A DNA stretch of 64,000 nt, from the NCBI RefSeq assembly GCF_003182485.1, contig NZ_QGTX01000001.1:3930001-3994000 (forward strand), read 5' to 3'. The position numbers and the translations under genes are program-made. Of this stretch, positions 44,276 to 54,004 are shown piece after piece. Each line of letters begins with the position of its first letter. The stretch's first letter is position 1. The notes beneath the pieces were generated by a model. That model was given only the letters and a program-made list of their open reading frames with translations. It did no database searches and was not told where the DNA came from. This DNA comes from Geodermatophilus normandii. GTDB lineage: Bacteria > Actinomycetota > Actinomycetes > Mycobacteriales > Geodermatophilaceae.

Positions 44276-46237
44276 TCAGTCCCCGGCGGGGCCGCCGGTC
44301 GCGGCCTCGGCGAGGTCCTCACCGGTGAGCGCGAAGTCCGGCCGCGGCGTGCCGGAGGGCACCACCCCGCCCTCGGTGAGCACGTAGCGCATGACGTCGG
44401 CGAACACGGGCGCGGCGACCTGGCCGCCCTCCGCGGAGCTGGTGGGCCGCTCGAGGTCGACCGCGACGACGTACTGCGGGTCGTCGGCGGGGGCGAACCC
44501 GACGAACGTGGTCACGTAGCCGCCGCCCTCGTAGCAGCCGCACTCGGGGTTGGCCCGCTGCGCCGTCCCCGTCTTGCCGGCGACGCGGTAGCCCTCGACC
44601 TCGCCCAGCGGTGCCGTGCCGCCCGGGCCGACGACGGCCTCGAGCATGTGGGCGAGGGCGTCGGCGGTGTCCTCGCTGACCACGCGGGTCGGCTCCGGCG
44701 CGGCCGGGGTCGACGTCGTCCCGTCGGGCGCGGTCACCGAGGCGACCACCCGAGGCGGTACGCGCACGCCGCCGTTGGCGAGGGTCTGGTAGATCGAGGC
44801 CATCTGCAGCGTCGTCACGGACACGCCCTGCCCGATCGGCACGTTGGCCGCGCGGCTCTCGGTCCAGTCGGCGGAGTCCTGCAGGATGCCGGCGCTCTCG
44901 CCGGGCAGCTCGATGCCGGTCTCCTCGCCGATGCCGAAGGCGCGCAGGTAGCGCTCGAGCGTGTCGTCGCCGACCTCGCGGGCCAGCATGATCGTCCCGA
45001 CGTTGCTGGACTTGGCGAGGATGCCGGTCACCGTCCAGTCGACCGGGGCGTGGTCGTGGGCGTCGGTGACGACGGCGTCGCCGGCCTGGATGTGCCCGTT
45101 GACGGTGAGCACCCGGTCGGGGGTGGCCTTCCCCTCCTCGACGGCGGCCGCCATGGTCACCGCCTTCATCACCGAGCCGGGCTCGAAGACGTCGGAGACC
45201 ACCGGGTTGCCGAGCAGCTCCGGGTCGGTGCTGCCGGCCTGCCCGGGGTCGTAGCCGGGGCAGGACCCCATCGCCACGACCTGTCCGGTGTGCACGTCGA
45301 GCACCACCGCGGAGGCGCGGGTGGTCGCGCCGTCGGCACAGGCCTCCGCCAGGCGCTGCTCGGTCGTGTACTGCACGTCCTGGTCGATGGTGAGCTCGAC
45401 GGTGCTGCCGTCGGTGGCCGGCGACGACTCGTCGATGCCCGAGGGGATCGGGTTGCCGCCGCTGCCCACCTCGACCCGCCGCTGCCCGTCGGTGCCGGCG
45501 AGCGCGTCCTGGAAGCGCAGCTCGACACCGCCCAGGCCCTCGCCGTCGCGGCCCACGAAGCCGATCACCTGCCCGCCGACGGTCCCGGTCGGGTAGAGCC
45601 GCACCGGGTCGTCCTCGAAGACGATCCCGGCCAGGTCGAGCGCGTCGATGGCGTCGACGGTCTCCGGCGACACCTGCCGGGCCAGGACGACGTAGCGGCC
45701 GTCCCGGGTCAGCTCCTCGGTCAGGTCGGCCACCGGCACGTCGAGCAGCGCGGTGAGCGCCAGCGCGGTGCGCTCGGGGTCCTCGACGACGGTGGGGTCG
45801 GCCACCACCCGCGAGGCGTCGACGGTGTAGGCGAAGGGGTTGCCGTCCCGGTCGACGATCGCGCCGCGCAGGGCGGCGATGGGATAGGTGCGCAGCCGGT
45901 CCTGCTCGGCGGCGTTGGCGTAGGCCCCGCCGTCGACGCCCTGCAGCAGCACCAGCTTGCCGGTGACCACCAGCAGCGGGACGACGACGAGGACCAGGCC
46001 CCACCACAGCCGCCCGGGGCCGGAGGTCAGCGGCCGGCCGACCCGCCGGCTGCCGGGGGCGCGGCGCGGCGCGAAGGCCCCCGACCGCGGCACCGGCTCC
46101 CGCGTCAGGGGCTCACGGGGGCCGCGGGGCGCACCGGCGCGTGGGGAGGGACGGGGCACGGCGCCCCGGCTGCCGCGGGGAGCGGTGCGCGGGGCGGTGC
46201 GGCGGCCGGGCTCGGGGCCGCGGACGGGAGGGGCCAC
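44276..46237 (-). CDS. ftsI: Septal penicillin-binding protein FtsI (PBP3)
   Basis: FtsI crosslinks septal peptidoglycan. The 653-residue class B PBP has a basic Pro-rich cytoplasmic tail and one membrane segment (about 77-97). A dimerisation domain and the transpeptidase follow, with the catalytic Ser355 in GSVMK, the SSN motif at 410-412 and KTG at 555-557. GTG 46237 follows the ftsL stop by one base and has AGGG five bases upstream. The long frame upstream overlaps ftsL out of phase and is not coding for FtsI. Confidence 0.96.
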   Translation of the reverse strand: MAPPVRGPEPGRRTAPRTAPRGSRGAVPRPSPRAGAPRGPREPLTREPVPRSGAFAPRRAPGSRRVGRPLTSGPGRLWWGLVLVVVPLLVVTGKLVLLQGVDGGAYANAAEQDRLRTYPIAALRGAIVDRDGNPFAYTVDASRVVADPTVVEDPERTALALTALLDVPVADLTEELTRDGRYVVLARQVSPETVDAIDALDLAGIVFEDDPVRLYPTGTVGGQVIGFVGRDGEGLGGVELRFQDALAGTDGQRRVEVGSGGNPIPSGIDESSPATDGSTVELTIDQDVQYTTEQRLAEACADGATTRASAVVLDVHTGQVVAMGSCPGYDPGQAGSTDPELLGNPVVSDVFEPGSVMKAVTMAAAVEEGKATPDRVLTVNGHIQAGDAVVTDAHDHAPVDWTVTGILAKSSNVGTIMLAREVGDDTLERYLRAFGIGEETGIELPGESAGILQDSADWTESRAANVPIGQGVSVTTLQMASIYQTLANGGVRVPPRVVASVTAPDGTTSTPAAPEPTRVVSEDTADALAHMLEAVVGPGGTAPLGEVEGYRVAGKTGTAQRANPECGCYEGGGYVTTFVGFAPADDPQYVVAVDLERPTSSAEGGQVAAPVFADVMRYVLTEGGVVPSGTPRPDFALTGEDLAEAATGGPAGD

Positions 46238-46238
46238 C

Positions 46239-46870
46239 TCAGCCCTCCCCCTCGGGCGCCCCGGGGGTCTCGGGGACCGGGGCCGGCTCCGGCGCGCCGC
46301 GCAGGACGGCCGCGCCGTCCTCGCCGAGCACGAGGTGGCCGGCGGCCCCGGCGGGCACCAGGCCGGCGGCGACGGCGGCCGCGGCCAGCTGCGCCGGCGT
46401 GTTGCCGGAGACGACCTGCTGCTCCAGCTCCTGCACCTCCTCGGCCTTCTCGGCGTTGGCGGTGCGCAGCTCGGTGGCCCGCAGCGAGTTGACCGCGATC
46501 GCGGTGTTGAGGACCAGCAGGCCGATGGTGGTGAGCACCAGCAGCCCGACGAGCGCCAGCGCGAACGGCGCGCGCCGCCGGGCGTCGGCCCGGCGGGTCC
46601 GGGCCCGCCGCCGGGCAGCAGCCGCAGCTCGGGCGCCGGCGTCCGGGTGGCGGCGGTCCGGGCCGAGGAGGTCCGGGCCGTGGAGGTGCGGGCCGTGGAG
46701 GTGCGGGCCGTGGAGGTGCGGGTGGGGGTGACCCGGGGCGCCGGTCCCGTGGTCCGGGTCCGGCCGGGGACGGCGCGCAGCGGCCGCGCCGCCGAGGTGC
46801 GGGCGCCGCGGTCCCCCGGGGGCCGCGGCGGTGTCGGCTCGGCGCGCGAGGCACGGGCGGCGGCGCTCAC
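46239..46870 (-). CDS. ftsL: Cell division protein FtsL, apparent frameshift
   Basis: FtsL is a single-span divisome protein that partners FtsQ and activates FtsW-FtsI. GTG 46870 ([15 protein letters not shown]) opens a basic tail that includes RTSTA repeats and ends at APELRLLPGG. From about 46601-46620 the coding bias moves to the next frame, which holds RRAPFALALVGLLVL, the membrane span LTTIGLLVLNTAIAV and a coiled coil (LRTANAEKAEEVQELEQQVV). One added base near 46610 joins them into about 210 residues. As ftsL is essential, a sequence error is the simplest explanation. The start overlaps the stop of a 26-codon ORF as GTGA. Confidence 0.85.
46677..46725 (-). repeat. 15-bp tandem repeat in the ftsL 5' part
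   Basis: GTGGAGGTGCGGGCC recurs three times in tandem on the plus strand, with decayed copies on both sides. It encodes RTSTA units in the cytoplasmic tail of FtsL. The repeat keeps the frame. Confidence 0.65.
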
Positions 46871-46947
46871 GCGTCCTCCTCGCCGGCGCTCGCCGGCCGC
46901 GTCCGCGGGACTGCCGTGCCCATCGGCGCGCTCGCGAGCTCGCTCAC
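46867..46947 (-). CDS. 26-codon ORF linking rsmH and ftsL
   Basis: GTG 46947 overlaps the rsmH stop as GTGA, and its own TGA overlaps the ftsL GTG in the same way. It encodes [17 protein letters not shown] followed by PASAGEEDA, with no known family. The double overlap suggests that ribosomes ending rsmH pass through this ORF to reach ftsL. Either the peptide or only the act of translation could matter. It could also be a remnant of a longer ftsL start. Confidence 0.5.
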   Translation of the reverse strand: MSELASAPMGTAVPRTRPASAGEEDA

Positions 46948-47906
46948 GCGGCCCGCCGGATGCGCTCGGCCGCGCGGACCCGGGCCGAGGCCGCGCGCGG
47001 GTTGGCGGCGAGCTCGTCGTCGCCGGGTCCCTCGCCGCCGCGGGTGAGCAGGCGCAGCACGGGGCCGTACTCGGGCAGCCGGACCGGGAGCTCCGGCGGC
47101 GTGCGGTCGGTGGCACCGGCGGCGAGGGTCTGCTTCACGATGCGGTCCTCGAGCGAGTGGAAGGTGATGACGGCGATCCGGCCGCCCACGGCGAGCGCGT
47201 CCAGCGCCGCGGGCAGCGCCCGCTGCAGGGCGCCGAGCTCGTCGTTGACCTCGATCCGCAGCGCCTGGAAGGTCCGCTTGGCCGGGTGGCCGCCGGTGCG
47301 GCGGGTGGCGGCGGGGATGGAGTCGCGCACCAGGTGGGCCAGCCGCTCGGTGCGGCTGAACGGCTCGCGCGCCCGCTCGCGGACGATCGCCGCGGCGATG
47401 CGGGAGGCGAAGCGCTCCTCGCCGTAGACGCGCAGCACCCGGGCGAGCTCGGCCGCGGGATAGGTGTTGACGACGTCGGCGGCGCTGCGCGGGGCGCCGG
47501 GGTCCATCCGCATGTCCAGCGGCCCGTCGCCGGCGTAGCTGAAACCGCGCTCGGGGCGGTCGAGCTGCAGCGAGGAGACGCCGAGGTCGAACAGCACGGC
47601 CTGTACCTCGGGCAGGCCGAGCCGGTCGAGGACGTCGGGCAGCTCGTCGAAGACGGCCGGGACGAGGGTGACGCGGTCGGCGTGGCCGGCGGCGGCGATG
47701 CGGGCGGCCGCCTCGGCGCGCGCCTGGGGGTCGCGGTCGAGGCCGACCAGGCGCAACCCGGGGTGGGCGTCGAGGAGGGCCAGCGAGTGGCCGGCCAGGC
47801 CGAGGGTGGCGTCGACGAGCACGGCGCCCTCGGCGGCGCAGGCCGGCCCGAGCAGCTCGGTGACGCGGCCGAGGAGGACCGGGACGTGCACCGCGGGCGT
47901 GCTCAC
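46944..47906 (-). CDS. rsmH: 16S rRNA (cytosine-1402-N4)-methyltransferase RsmH (MraW)
   Basis: RsmH methylates C1402 of 16S rRNA. The 320-residue SAM enzyme starts [15 protein letters not shown] and has [21 protein letters not shown] motif I (DATLGLAGH). [49 protein letters not shown] and [13 protein letters not shown] follow. GTG 47906 has GAGGAGG six bases upstream. It comes 376 bases after mraZ, a long gap. Confidence 0.96.
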   Translation of the reverse strand: MSTPAVHVPVLLGRVTELLGPACAAEGAVLVDATLGLAGHSLALLDAHPGLRLVGLDRDPQARAEAAARIAAAGHADRVTLVPAVFDELPDVLDRLGLPEVQAVLFDLGVSSLQLDRPERGFSYAGDGPLDMRMDPGAPRSAADVVNTYPAAELARVLRVYGEERFASRIAAAIVRERAREPFSRTERLAHLVRDSIPAATRRTGGHPAKRTFQALRIEVNDELGALQRALPAALDALAVGGRIAVITFHSLEDRIVKQTLAAGATDRTPPELPVRLPEYGPVLRLLTRGGEGPGDDELAANPRAASARVRAAERIRRAA

Positions 47907-48282
47907 GACGGTCCTCCTCGCAGGTCGGGCCCCCGGGGCGGGGCGGGCGTCTCATGGTGACGCGGACGGCGGGTCGGCTGCGGGAGCTCGCCGGGCGTGC
48001 CGCGCGGGAGTGCGGTGTCCGGGGTGCGGGCGGGCCCGGGGAAGAGGAGACCCCCACCCCCCGCGGGACCGCCTGGCGCCGGGGAAGAGCGTCAGGAGGC
48101 CGCGGGGGGCGGGGGTCGCCGGATGCCGGTGGCCGGTCCGGCCGGCGGCGCGGGGAGGCGCCGGTTCCGCTGCTGCGGACCGAGCCGCGGGGAAGGCGGT
48201 TCGGGCCGCGTCCGGTCGAGCCGCGGGGAAGACGGCTCGCGACGGGGCGCGCGGCGGCCGGGGCGACCGGCGGGACGGGGGG
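47907..48282 (-). other. mraZ-rsmH intergenic leader with CGGGGAAG repeats
   Basis: This 376-base gap shows no convincing gene. CGGGGAAG (plus strand) occurs four times: 48037-48044, 48080-48087, 48188-48195 and 48224-48231. The last two lie in an 18-base direct repeat with one mismatch (48181-48198 and 48217-48234). On the mRNA strand the motif reads CTTCCCCG. It may be a protein or RNA signal, or chance in G-rich DNA. Confidence 0.4.
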
Positions 48283-48717
48283 TCAGGACAGCGTGGGCAT
48301 CCCCTCGCTCTCCATGGCGGCGTAGGCCGCCTCCTGCTCCTCCACGTAGGCGTCCCACGTGGCCTGGTCCCAGATCTCGAAGCGGGTGTCGACACCGACG
48401 ACGACGACGTCGCGGTCGAGGCCGGCGTACTGGCGGAGGTTGGCGGGGATGGTGATGCGGCCGGTCTTGTCCGGCTCGACCTCGACCATGGAGCCGAAGC
48501 TCATGCGGGCCCGCATGCGCGCCTCGGCGGTGTCGGCGGGGGCCATCGACGCGGCGGCGCGGCTCTGCTCGGCGACCCGGGCCAGGGTCAGGCCGTAGAC
48601 GCAGCGCTCCTGCCCCTTCTTGATCACCATGCCGTCGGCCACCTGGTCGCGGAACCGCACCGGGAGTGCGAGCCGGCCCTTCTCGTCCAGACGCAACGCG
48701 AAGCTGCCGACGAACAC
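48283..48717 (-). CDS. mraZ: Transcriptional regulator MraZ
   Basis: MraZ is a ring-forming DNA-binding protein that controls the dcw cluster. The 144-residue product has two AbrB-like halves with the DxxxR signatures: LDEKGRLALPVRFR near the start and PDKTGRITIPANLR in the second half. GTG 48717 gives the standard start VFVGSFALRLDEKGR and has AGGTGATC just upstream; a longer frame to 48792 runs into the operator. A six-unit decamer array lies 58 bases upstream. Confidence 0.96.
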   Translation of the reverse strand: MFVGSFALRLDEKGRLALPVRFRDQVADGMVIKKGQERCVYGLTLARVAEQSRAAASMAPADTAEARMRARMSFGSMVEVEPDKTGRITIPANLRQYAGLDRDVVVVGVDTRFEIWDQATWDAYVEEQEAAYAAMESEGMPTLS

Positions 48718-49053
48718 CGGATCACCTCCCCCATCGGTCCTCCTCGCGTCCTCCGCGGACCCGGGACGGGCCCTGGCTCCCCACCGCGCCACACACTAAC
48801 CCACTACGCCCCACCAGACACCACTCGACACCATGTCGTGACCGGTCTCCTCCACCCGCTCGCGTGCAGGTCAGGGGCGTGGGGACGGCCGGGGGAGCCG
48901 GGTGGGGCCCGGTGGGGGACGGCCCGCCGGGAGGGGTCCCGGGGACCTCCCGGACGGGGGCCTGGTGGGGACCCGGCAGGGACGGCCCGCGACGGTGCGG
49001 GGGCGGAACGCGATCGGCGTTGCGGACGGCTCCGGACACGTACCGTGTGTCGG
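48718..49053. promoter_or_regulatory. mraZ / moxR divergent intergenic region
   Basis: This 336-base region separates mraZ (minus) from moxR (plus). It contains the MraZ decamer array (48775-48834) and a moxR -10 box, TACCGT (49041-49046), seven bases before the moxR GTG with TTGCGG at 49020-49025 as a weak -35. The middle (about 48880-49010) is very G-rich, with repeated GGGGACC and GGGACGGCCCG units and no gene. Confidence 0.6.
48775..48834 (-). promoter_or_regulatory. MraZ operator: six decamer direct repeats
   Basis: On the minus strand from 48834, consecutive 10-base units begin ATGGTG, GTGGTG, GTGGGG, GTGGGT, GTGTGG and GTGGGG. The exact 10-bp period of a TGG-type core upstream of mraZ matches known MraZ sites, which are TGGG(N)-type boxes spaced by five bases. 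A -10-like TAGTGT overlaps the fourth unit, so bound MraZ should block its own promoter. Confidence 0.75.
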
Positions 49054-50037
49054 GTGACCGACACCATCCGTGCGGCCGACGGGACGGCGGGGCTGCCGGT
49101 CGACGTCGCCGCCGAGGGCGCACGGATCGCGGCCAACGTGTCGCGCGTCGTCCAGGGCAAGCACGACGTCGTCCGCCTGGCCCTCGTGGTGCTGCTGGCC
49201 GAGGGGCACCTGCTCGTCGAGGACGTGCCCGGCACCGGCAAGACGACGCTGGCCAAGGCCCTGGCCGCCTCCATCGACGCCAGCGTGCGCCGCATCCAGT
49301 TCACGCCCGACCTGCTGCCGAGCGACGTCACCGGTGTGGCCGTCTACGACCAGGAGACGCGGGCCTTCGAGTTCAAGCCCGGCGCGGTGTTCGCCAACGT
49401 CGTCGTCGCCGACGAGATCAACCGGGCCTCGCCCAAGACCCAGTCGGCGCTGCTGGAGTGCATGGAGGAGCGCCAGGTCACCGTCGACGGCGTCAGCTAC
49501 GAGCTGGCCCGGCCGTTCCTGGTGATGGCCACCCAGAACCCGGTGGAGATGGAGGGCACCTACCCCCTCCCCGAGGCGCAGCGCGACCGGTTCACCGCGC
49601 GGGTGTCCATGGGCTACCCCGACCGCGAGGCCGAGGTCGCCATGCTCGACGACCGCGGCACCACCGACCCCCTGACCAGCCTGCAGCCGGTGGCCGACGC
49701 CGCGACCGTGCGCGCGCTGGTCACCGCGGTGCAGGGACTGCACGTCTCCGACGCCATCCGCCGCTACGTCGTCGCGCTGGTCGAGGCCACCCGGCGCTCT
49801 CCCGACCTGCGGCTGGGCGCCTCCCCGCGGGCCGGGCTGCAGCTGCTGCGCACCGCCCGCGCCTCCGCCGCGCTGGCCGGGCGCGACCACGTGCTCCCCG
49901 ACGACGTCCAGGCGATGGCCGGCCCCGTGCTCGCCCACCGGCTGCTGCTCACCGGCGACGCCGCGGCCGCCCGCCGCACCGCCGAGCAGGTCGTCGCGGG
50001 ACTGCTGTCGTCGGTCCCCGTCCTCCGCGGGCGCTGA
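49054..50037 (+). CDS. MoxR family AAA+ ATPase
   Basis: MoxR proteins act as chaperones that insert cofactors or activate partners carrying VWA or DUF58 domains. The 327-residue protein has Walker A in VEDVPGTGKTTLAKALA and Walker B in VVADEINRASPKTQSALLE. FLVMATQNPVEMEGTYPLPE is the family signature, and a C-terminal lid domain follows. The GTG at 49054 lies seven bases after TACCGT, so leaderless. It leads a three-gene operon with a DUF58 protein (five bases on) and a transglutaminase membrane protein. Confidence 0.95.
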   Translation: MTDTIRAADGTAGLPVDVAAEGARIAANVSRVVQGKHDVVRLALVVLLAEGHLLVEDVPGTGKTTLAKALAASIDASVRRIQFTPDLLPSDVTGVAVYDQETRAFEFKPGAVFANVVVADEINRASPKTQSALLECMEERQVTVDGVSYELARPFLVMATQNPVEMEGTYPLPEAQRDRFTARVSMGYPDREAEVAMLDDRGTTDPLTSLQPVADAATVRALVTAVQGLHVSDAIRRYVVALVEATRRSPDLRLGASPRAGLQLLRTARASAALAGRDHVLPDDVQAMAGPVLAHRLLLTGDAAAARRTAEQVVAGLLSSVPVLRGR

Positions 50038-50042
50038 CCGGC

Positions 50043-51455
50043 GTGGGCGGGCCGGTGCGCACGGCGCTGACGTCGCTCACCCTGCGCGGCCGCTGCCTGG
50101 TCGCCGCCGGGATCACCCTGCTCGCCCTGGGCATGCTGCTCGGGGAGCGGCCGCTGGTCCAGATCGCCGTCTTCGTGCTGGCGCTGCCGCTGCTGTCGGC
50201 GCTGGCCGTCTCCCGGCAGCGGTTCCGCGTCGGGGTCCGACGCACGGTCAGCCCGGCGCGGGTGCCGCGCGGGCAGGACGCCGAGGTGCTGCTCGAGGTC
50301 ACCAACGCCGACCGGCGAGCCGGCCGGCTGTGGCTGCTGTCGGAGCAGCTGCCCGCCGACCTCGGCCGCACCCCCTCCTTCGTCGTCGAGCGGCTGCCCG
50401 GGGGCGACACCGCGGCGATGCGCTACCGGGTCTCCGGCGGCCGCCGCGGCCGCTTCCGGCTCGGCCCGCTGCGGCTGCGCCTGGTCGATCCCTTCGGGCT
50501 GGTGCAGCGCACCACCAGCGGCACCGACGGTGCGCCCCTCGTGGTCGTGCCCCGGGTGCGGCCGCTGGGTGCCGGCGGTCCGGGCGGCGGGCACGGCGGC
50601 GGCGGCGCGGGCGCCCGCCGCTCCATCGCGGTGCACGGCGAGGACGACGTCAGCACCCGGCAGTACCGGCACGGGGACGACCTGCGGAAGGTGCACTGGC
50701 GGGCCACCGCGCGCACCGGCGAGCTGATGGTCCGGCTGGAGGAGCGGCCCTGGCGTGCCCAGGCGGCCCTGCTGCTCGACACGCGCTCGGGCGCGCACCT
50801 GCTCACCCGCGCCGCGGGTCCCGGACCGGCGGCCGGCAGTACGCCCCCCGGCCCGCCCGGGGACCCGGCGCCACCGCACGACAGCCTCGAGTGGCTGGTG
50901 GAGGCGGCGGCCAGCATCGGCACCCACCTCGCGCAGCGCGGCGCGGTGCTGCGGGTGCTCACCACCGGCGGCGAGCTCACCCCGGCGGCGGGGCCCGCGG
51001 CGCGGGGAGCCGCGGGCCTGGGCAGCACCGAGCTGCTGGACCGGCTGGCCACGCTCGGCCCGGGCCGTGGCGCGGGCCTCGGGCAGGCCGCCCAGCTGGT
51101 GCACCGCGCGGCCGGCGAGGGTCCGGTCGTGGCACTGCTCGGCGCCGTCGGCCCCGACGACCTCACCGAGCTGGTCTCGGTGCGCTCGGGCCCGGCCCGC
51201 GACGTCGCCGTCCTGCTCGACGTCAGCAGCTGGGCCGATCCGGCTCCGCGCAGCCGGCGCGGCCTGTCGGGCACGGCCCGCGCGGCGCTCACCGCCCAGC
51301 TGGAGAAGTCGGCCACGCTGCTGCGCGGCGCCGGCTGGCAGGTGGTCGTCGCCGACGCCTCCCGCACCGTCGAGTCCGTGTGGGCCGACCTCGCCCTGTC
51401 GGCGGGGGACGGAGCCGGGTCGCGGCCCGGCGGGACCCTGGGGGTGCCGGCGTGA
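50043..51455 (+). CDS. DUF58 domain membrane protein
   Basis: A 470-residue protein with two N-terminal membrane segments (CLVAAGITLLALGMLLGERP and VQIAVFVLALPLLSALAVS). A beta-rich domain (about 60-170) and the DUF58 motif GEDDVSTRQYRHGDDLRKVHWRATARTG, given here in two parts (GEDDVSTRQYRHGDDLRKVH and WRATARTG), follow. The C-terminal region is VWA-like with Asp residues (LLLDTRSG). DUF58 proteins pair with MoxR ATPases, and the complex is thought to act in envelope or stress functions. GTG 50043 is the first start; GTG 50055 is possible. Its stop overlaps the next gene as GTGA. Confidence 0.9.
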   Translation: MGGPVRTALTSLTLRGRCLVAAGITLLALGMLLGERPLVQIAVFVLALPLLSALAVSRQRFRVGVRRTVSPARVPRGQDAEVLLEVTNADRRAGRLWLLSEQLPADLGRTPSFVVERLPGGDTAAMRYRVSGGRRGRFRLGPLRLRLVDPFGLVQRTTSGTDGAPLVVVPRVRPLGAGGPGGGHGGGGAGARRSIAVHGEDDVSTRQYRHGDDLRKVHWRATARTGELMVRLEERPWRAQAALLLDTRSGAHLLTRAAGPGPAAGSTPPGPPGDPAPPHDSLEWLVEAAASIGTHLAQRGAVLRVLTTGGELTPAAGPAARGAAGLGSTELLDRLATLGPGRGAGLGQAAQLVHRAAGEGPVVALLGAVGPDDLTELVSVRSGPARDVAVLLDVSSWADPAPRSRRGLSGTARAALTAQLEKSATLLRGAGWQVVVADASRTVESVWADLALSAGDGAGSRPGGTLGVPA

Positions 51456-53888
51456 CCGCCCTCGCCCCGCCGCCCGTCCGCGCCGGCGGGCCGGTCCCCC
51501 GCCGCACCGGCCCGCGCCGCCGCCCCCGGCCGAGCCCGCCGTCCCGGGCACCCTGCGCCGGGAGGGCGCCGCCACGCTGGCCGCGGCGGTCGCGACGGCG
51601 CTCGGCGTCTGCGCGCTGGGTCCGGTCTTCACCCGCCCCGCCTGGGTGCCGCCCGCGCTGGCCGCCGTCGCCGTGGTCGCCCTCACCGGGCTGGTGCTGC
51701 GGGCGGCCGGTCCGGCGCTGTGGGCCTGGGCCTCCGGCGGCCGCGTCCTGCCCGCGCGCGCCGCCGCCGTCGGCGTCCCCCTCGTGCCGCTGGGCCAGCT
51801 CGGCGCGCTGCTGTGCCTCATGACGCTGCTGTTCTCCCCGGCCGGCGCGATCGGCGGCTGGCTGCCCACCCCGGGCTCGCTGGCCGGCCTCGGCGCGGTG
51901 CTCACCGACGGCTCGGCCGAGATCCGCGAGCAGTCGACGCCGGCGCTGCCGCTGACCGGGCTGCTGGCGCTCACCGTGCTGCTGGTGGGGATCGTCGCGG
52001 TCGTCGTCGACCTGATCGCCGTCGGCGGCCGGCAGCCGGCCCTGGCCGGGCTGGGCCTGCTGGTGCTGTTCTGCGTGCCGGTCAGCACGGTGACCGGGAG
52101 CATCGGGCTGGCGGCGGTCGCGGCACCGGCGGCCGGGCTGGCGCTGCTGCTGTGGGCCGACCAGTCGCGGCGGCTGGCCGGCCGGGGCGGGCGCAGGAGG
52201 CGGGGCGGCGCCGGCGCGCTCGCCGCCACCGGCACCGCGCTGCTCGCGCTGCTCGTCGCACTGGTGGTGGGCAGCGTGGTCCCGGCCCTGCCCGAGGGCC
52301 GGCTGGCGCAGGGCTTCGGCTCCGGGGGCGGCGGCGGGTCCACCGGCACGGCGCTGGACCCGGCCGCGGCGCTGCAGGGCCAGCTCACGCTCCCCGAGCC
52401 GATCGACCTCCTGAAGGTCGACGCCTCGGTCCTCGACCCCGGCTACCTGCGCGTGGTGACCCTCGAGGTCTACTCCGCCGAGGAGGGCTGGACGGTCGGC
52501 AACCTCGACGGCGAGGAGTCGGTGGCGCAGGTCGAGGAGCTCGCGCCGCTGCCGGGGCGCCGCGAGGGCCGGGAGGTCACGGCCACGATCACCGCCGTCG
52601 GCCACGACGACCGGTTCCTGCCGGTGTTCGCCTCGCCGCTGGCGGTGTCCATCTCCGACCCCGGCGCCTGGCGGTTCGACCCGGCCGCCGGGACCGTCTT
52701 CGGCCGTGACGTGTCCACGACCGGCGACCGCTGGGCGGTCACCGCCGTCGAGCCGCAGCCCTCCGAGGAGGAGCTGCGCGCCTCCGGCCCGCTGCAGGGC
52801 GGCTCGTCGGTGCTCGAGCGGGACACCGCCCTGCCGCCGCTGGACCCCGCCGTCACGGAGCTGGTCGCGGGACTGACGGCCGACGCGGCCACCCCCTACG
52901 ACGCGGTGCTCGCCATCCAGCGCCACTTCTCGCGGGAGAACGGCTTCGTCTACAGCCTCTCCACCACGCCGGGCACCACCGGCGACGACCTGGCCGACTT
53001 CCTGCGGCTCAAGCAGGGCTACTGCGAGCAGTACGCCGGTGCGATGGCCGCGATGGTCCGGGCCGCGGGCATCCCCGCCCGGGTGGCGCTCGGCTACACG
53101 CCCGGCCGGGTCCAGCCCGGCGGCGGGCGGATGGTCACCAGCGACGACGCGCACGCCTGGGTGGAGGTGTACTTCGACGACCTCGGCTGGATCCCGTTCG
53201 ACCCGACGCCGATCGACAGCGAGCGCGCCGTCGACCTGCCGTGGGCGCCGCGGCCGGCCGACCAGGAGGTGCTCGAGCGCCCGCAGGACGTGCCGACCGT
53301 CCCGACCGCGCCCACCGGTCCGACGCCGGCCCCGCTGGACCGGGTGGACGGCGCCGTGCCGCAGGGCCAGACCGCCGCGCAGGGGTCGACGTCGGCGCGC
53401 CCGGTGCTCGTCGGCGCCGGCGTGCTGCTGGGGCTGGCCGCGCTGGGGCAGCGCCGGCCGGTGCGCGGGCGCTGCAGCGGCGTCGGCGGGTCGCCGGCGG
53501 CAGCCCGGCCGCGCTGTGGGACGAGCTGGCCGCGACCGCCCGCGACCTCGGGCTCCCCTGGGACCCGGCGCAGACCCCGCGCCAGCAGGCGGCCGCGCTC
53601 ACCCGCCTGCTCGATGGGACCGGAGGCCGCGGTGCGCACCGGGCCGGCGGTGCCGGCGCCGCCGACGCGGTCGGGCGGCTGGCCCGCGCGGAGGAGGCGG
53701 CGAGCTACGGCCGTCCCGGCGCGGCCGCCGACCCGGCGCTGGAGGTCGCGCTGGCGCAGGCCCGCTCGGGCCTCACCGCCGCGGTCCCGCCCCGCGCCCG
53801 GCTGCGGGCGCTGCTGTGGCCGGCGTCGCTGGGCGACGCGCTCGGGGCCGCGGTCACCTCCCGCCTCCCCCGCCGCACCCCCGCCTGA
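51452..53888 (+). CDS. Transglutaminase-like membrane protein (TgpA/DUF3488), two apparent frameshifts
   Basis: The product has a Pro/Arg-rich start and about six membrane segments (51.6-52.3 kb). An extracytoplasmic transglutaminase core follows, with catalytic Cys in LKQGYCEQYAGAM, His in SDDAHAWVEVYF and Asp in WIPFDPTP. One more membrane segment and a DUF4129-like tail end it. GTG 51452 overlaps the DUF58 stop as GTGA, but the frame breaks at the CCCCC at about 51523-51527. It breaks again at GGG 53467-53469; adding one base at each gives a smooth 812-residue protein ending 53888. It probably works with the MoxR and DUF58 proteins. A 19-bp hairpin lies 60 bases past the stop. Confidence 0.87.
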
Positions 53889-53948
53889 GGCATCCACCGC
53901 CTGCAACCGGGCGGCAGGATGGCCGCTTCTGTCATCCGGCCCCGGGAA

Positions 53949-53990
53949 CGCCGACGGCCGCCGTCCCGGGTGGGACGGCGGCCGTCGGCG
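53949..53990. terminator. 19-bp hairpin between the transglutaminase and DUF3040 genes
   Basis: The arms 53949-53967 and 53972-53990 pair perfectly around a GGGT loop. It lies between convergent genes, 60 bases after one stop and 14 bases after the other, and is the strongest hairpin in the window. It probably terminates both. Confidence 0.75.
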
Positions 53991-54004
53991 GAGGTCGGGT
54001 GCGG

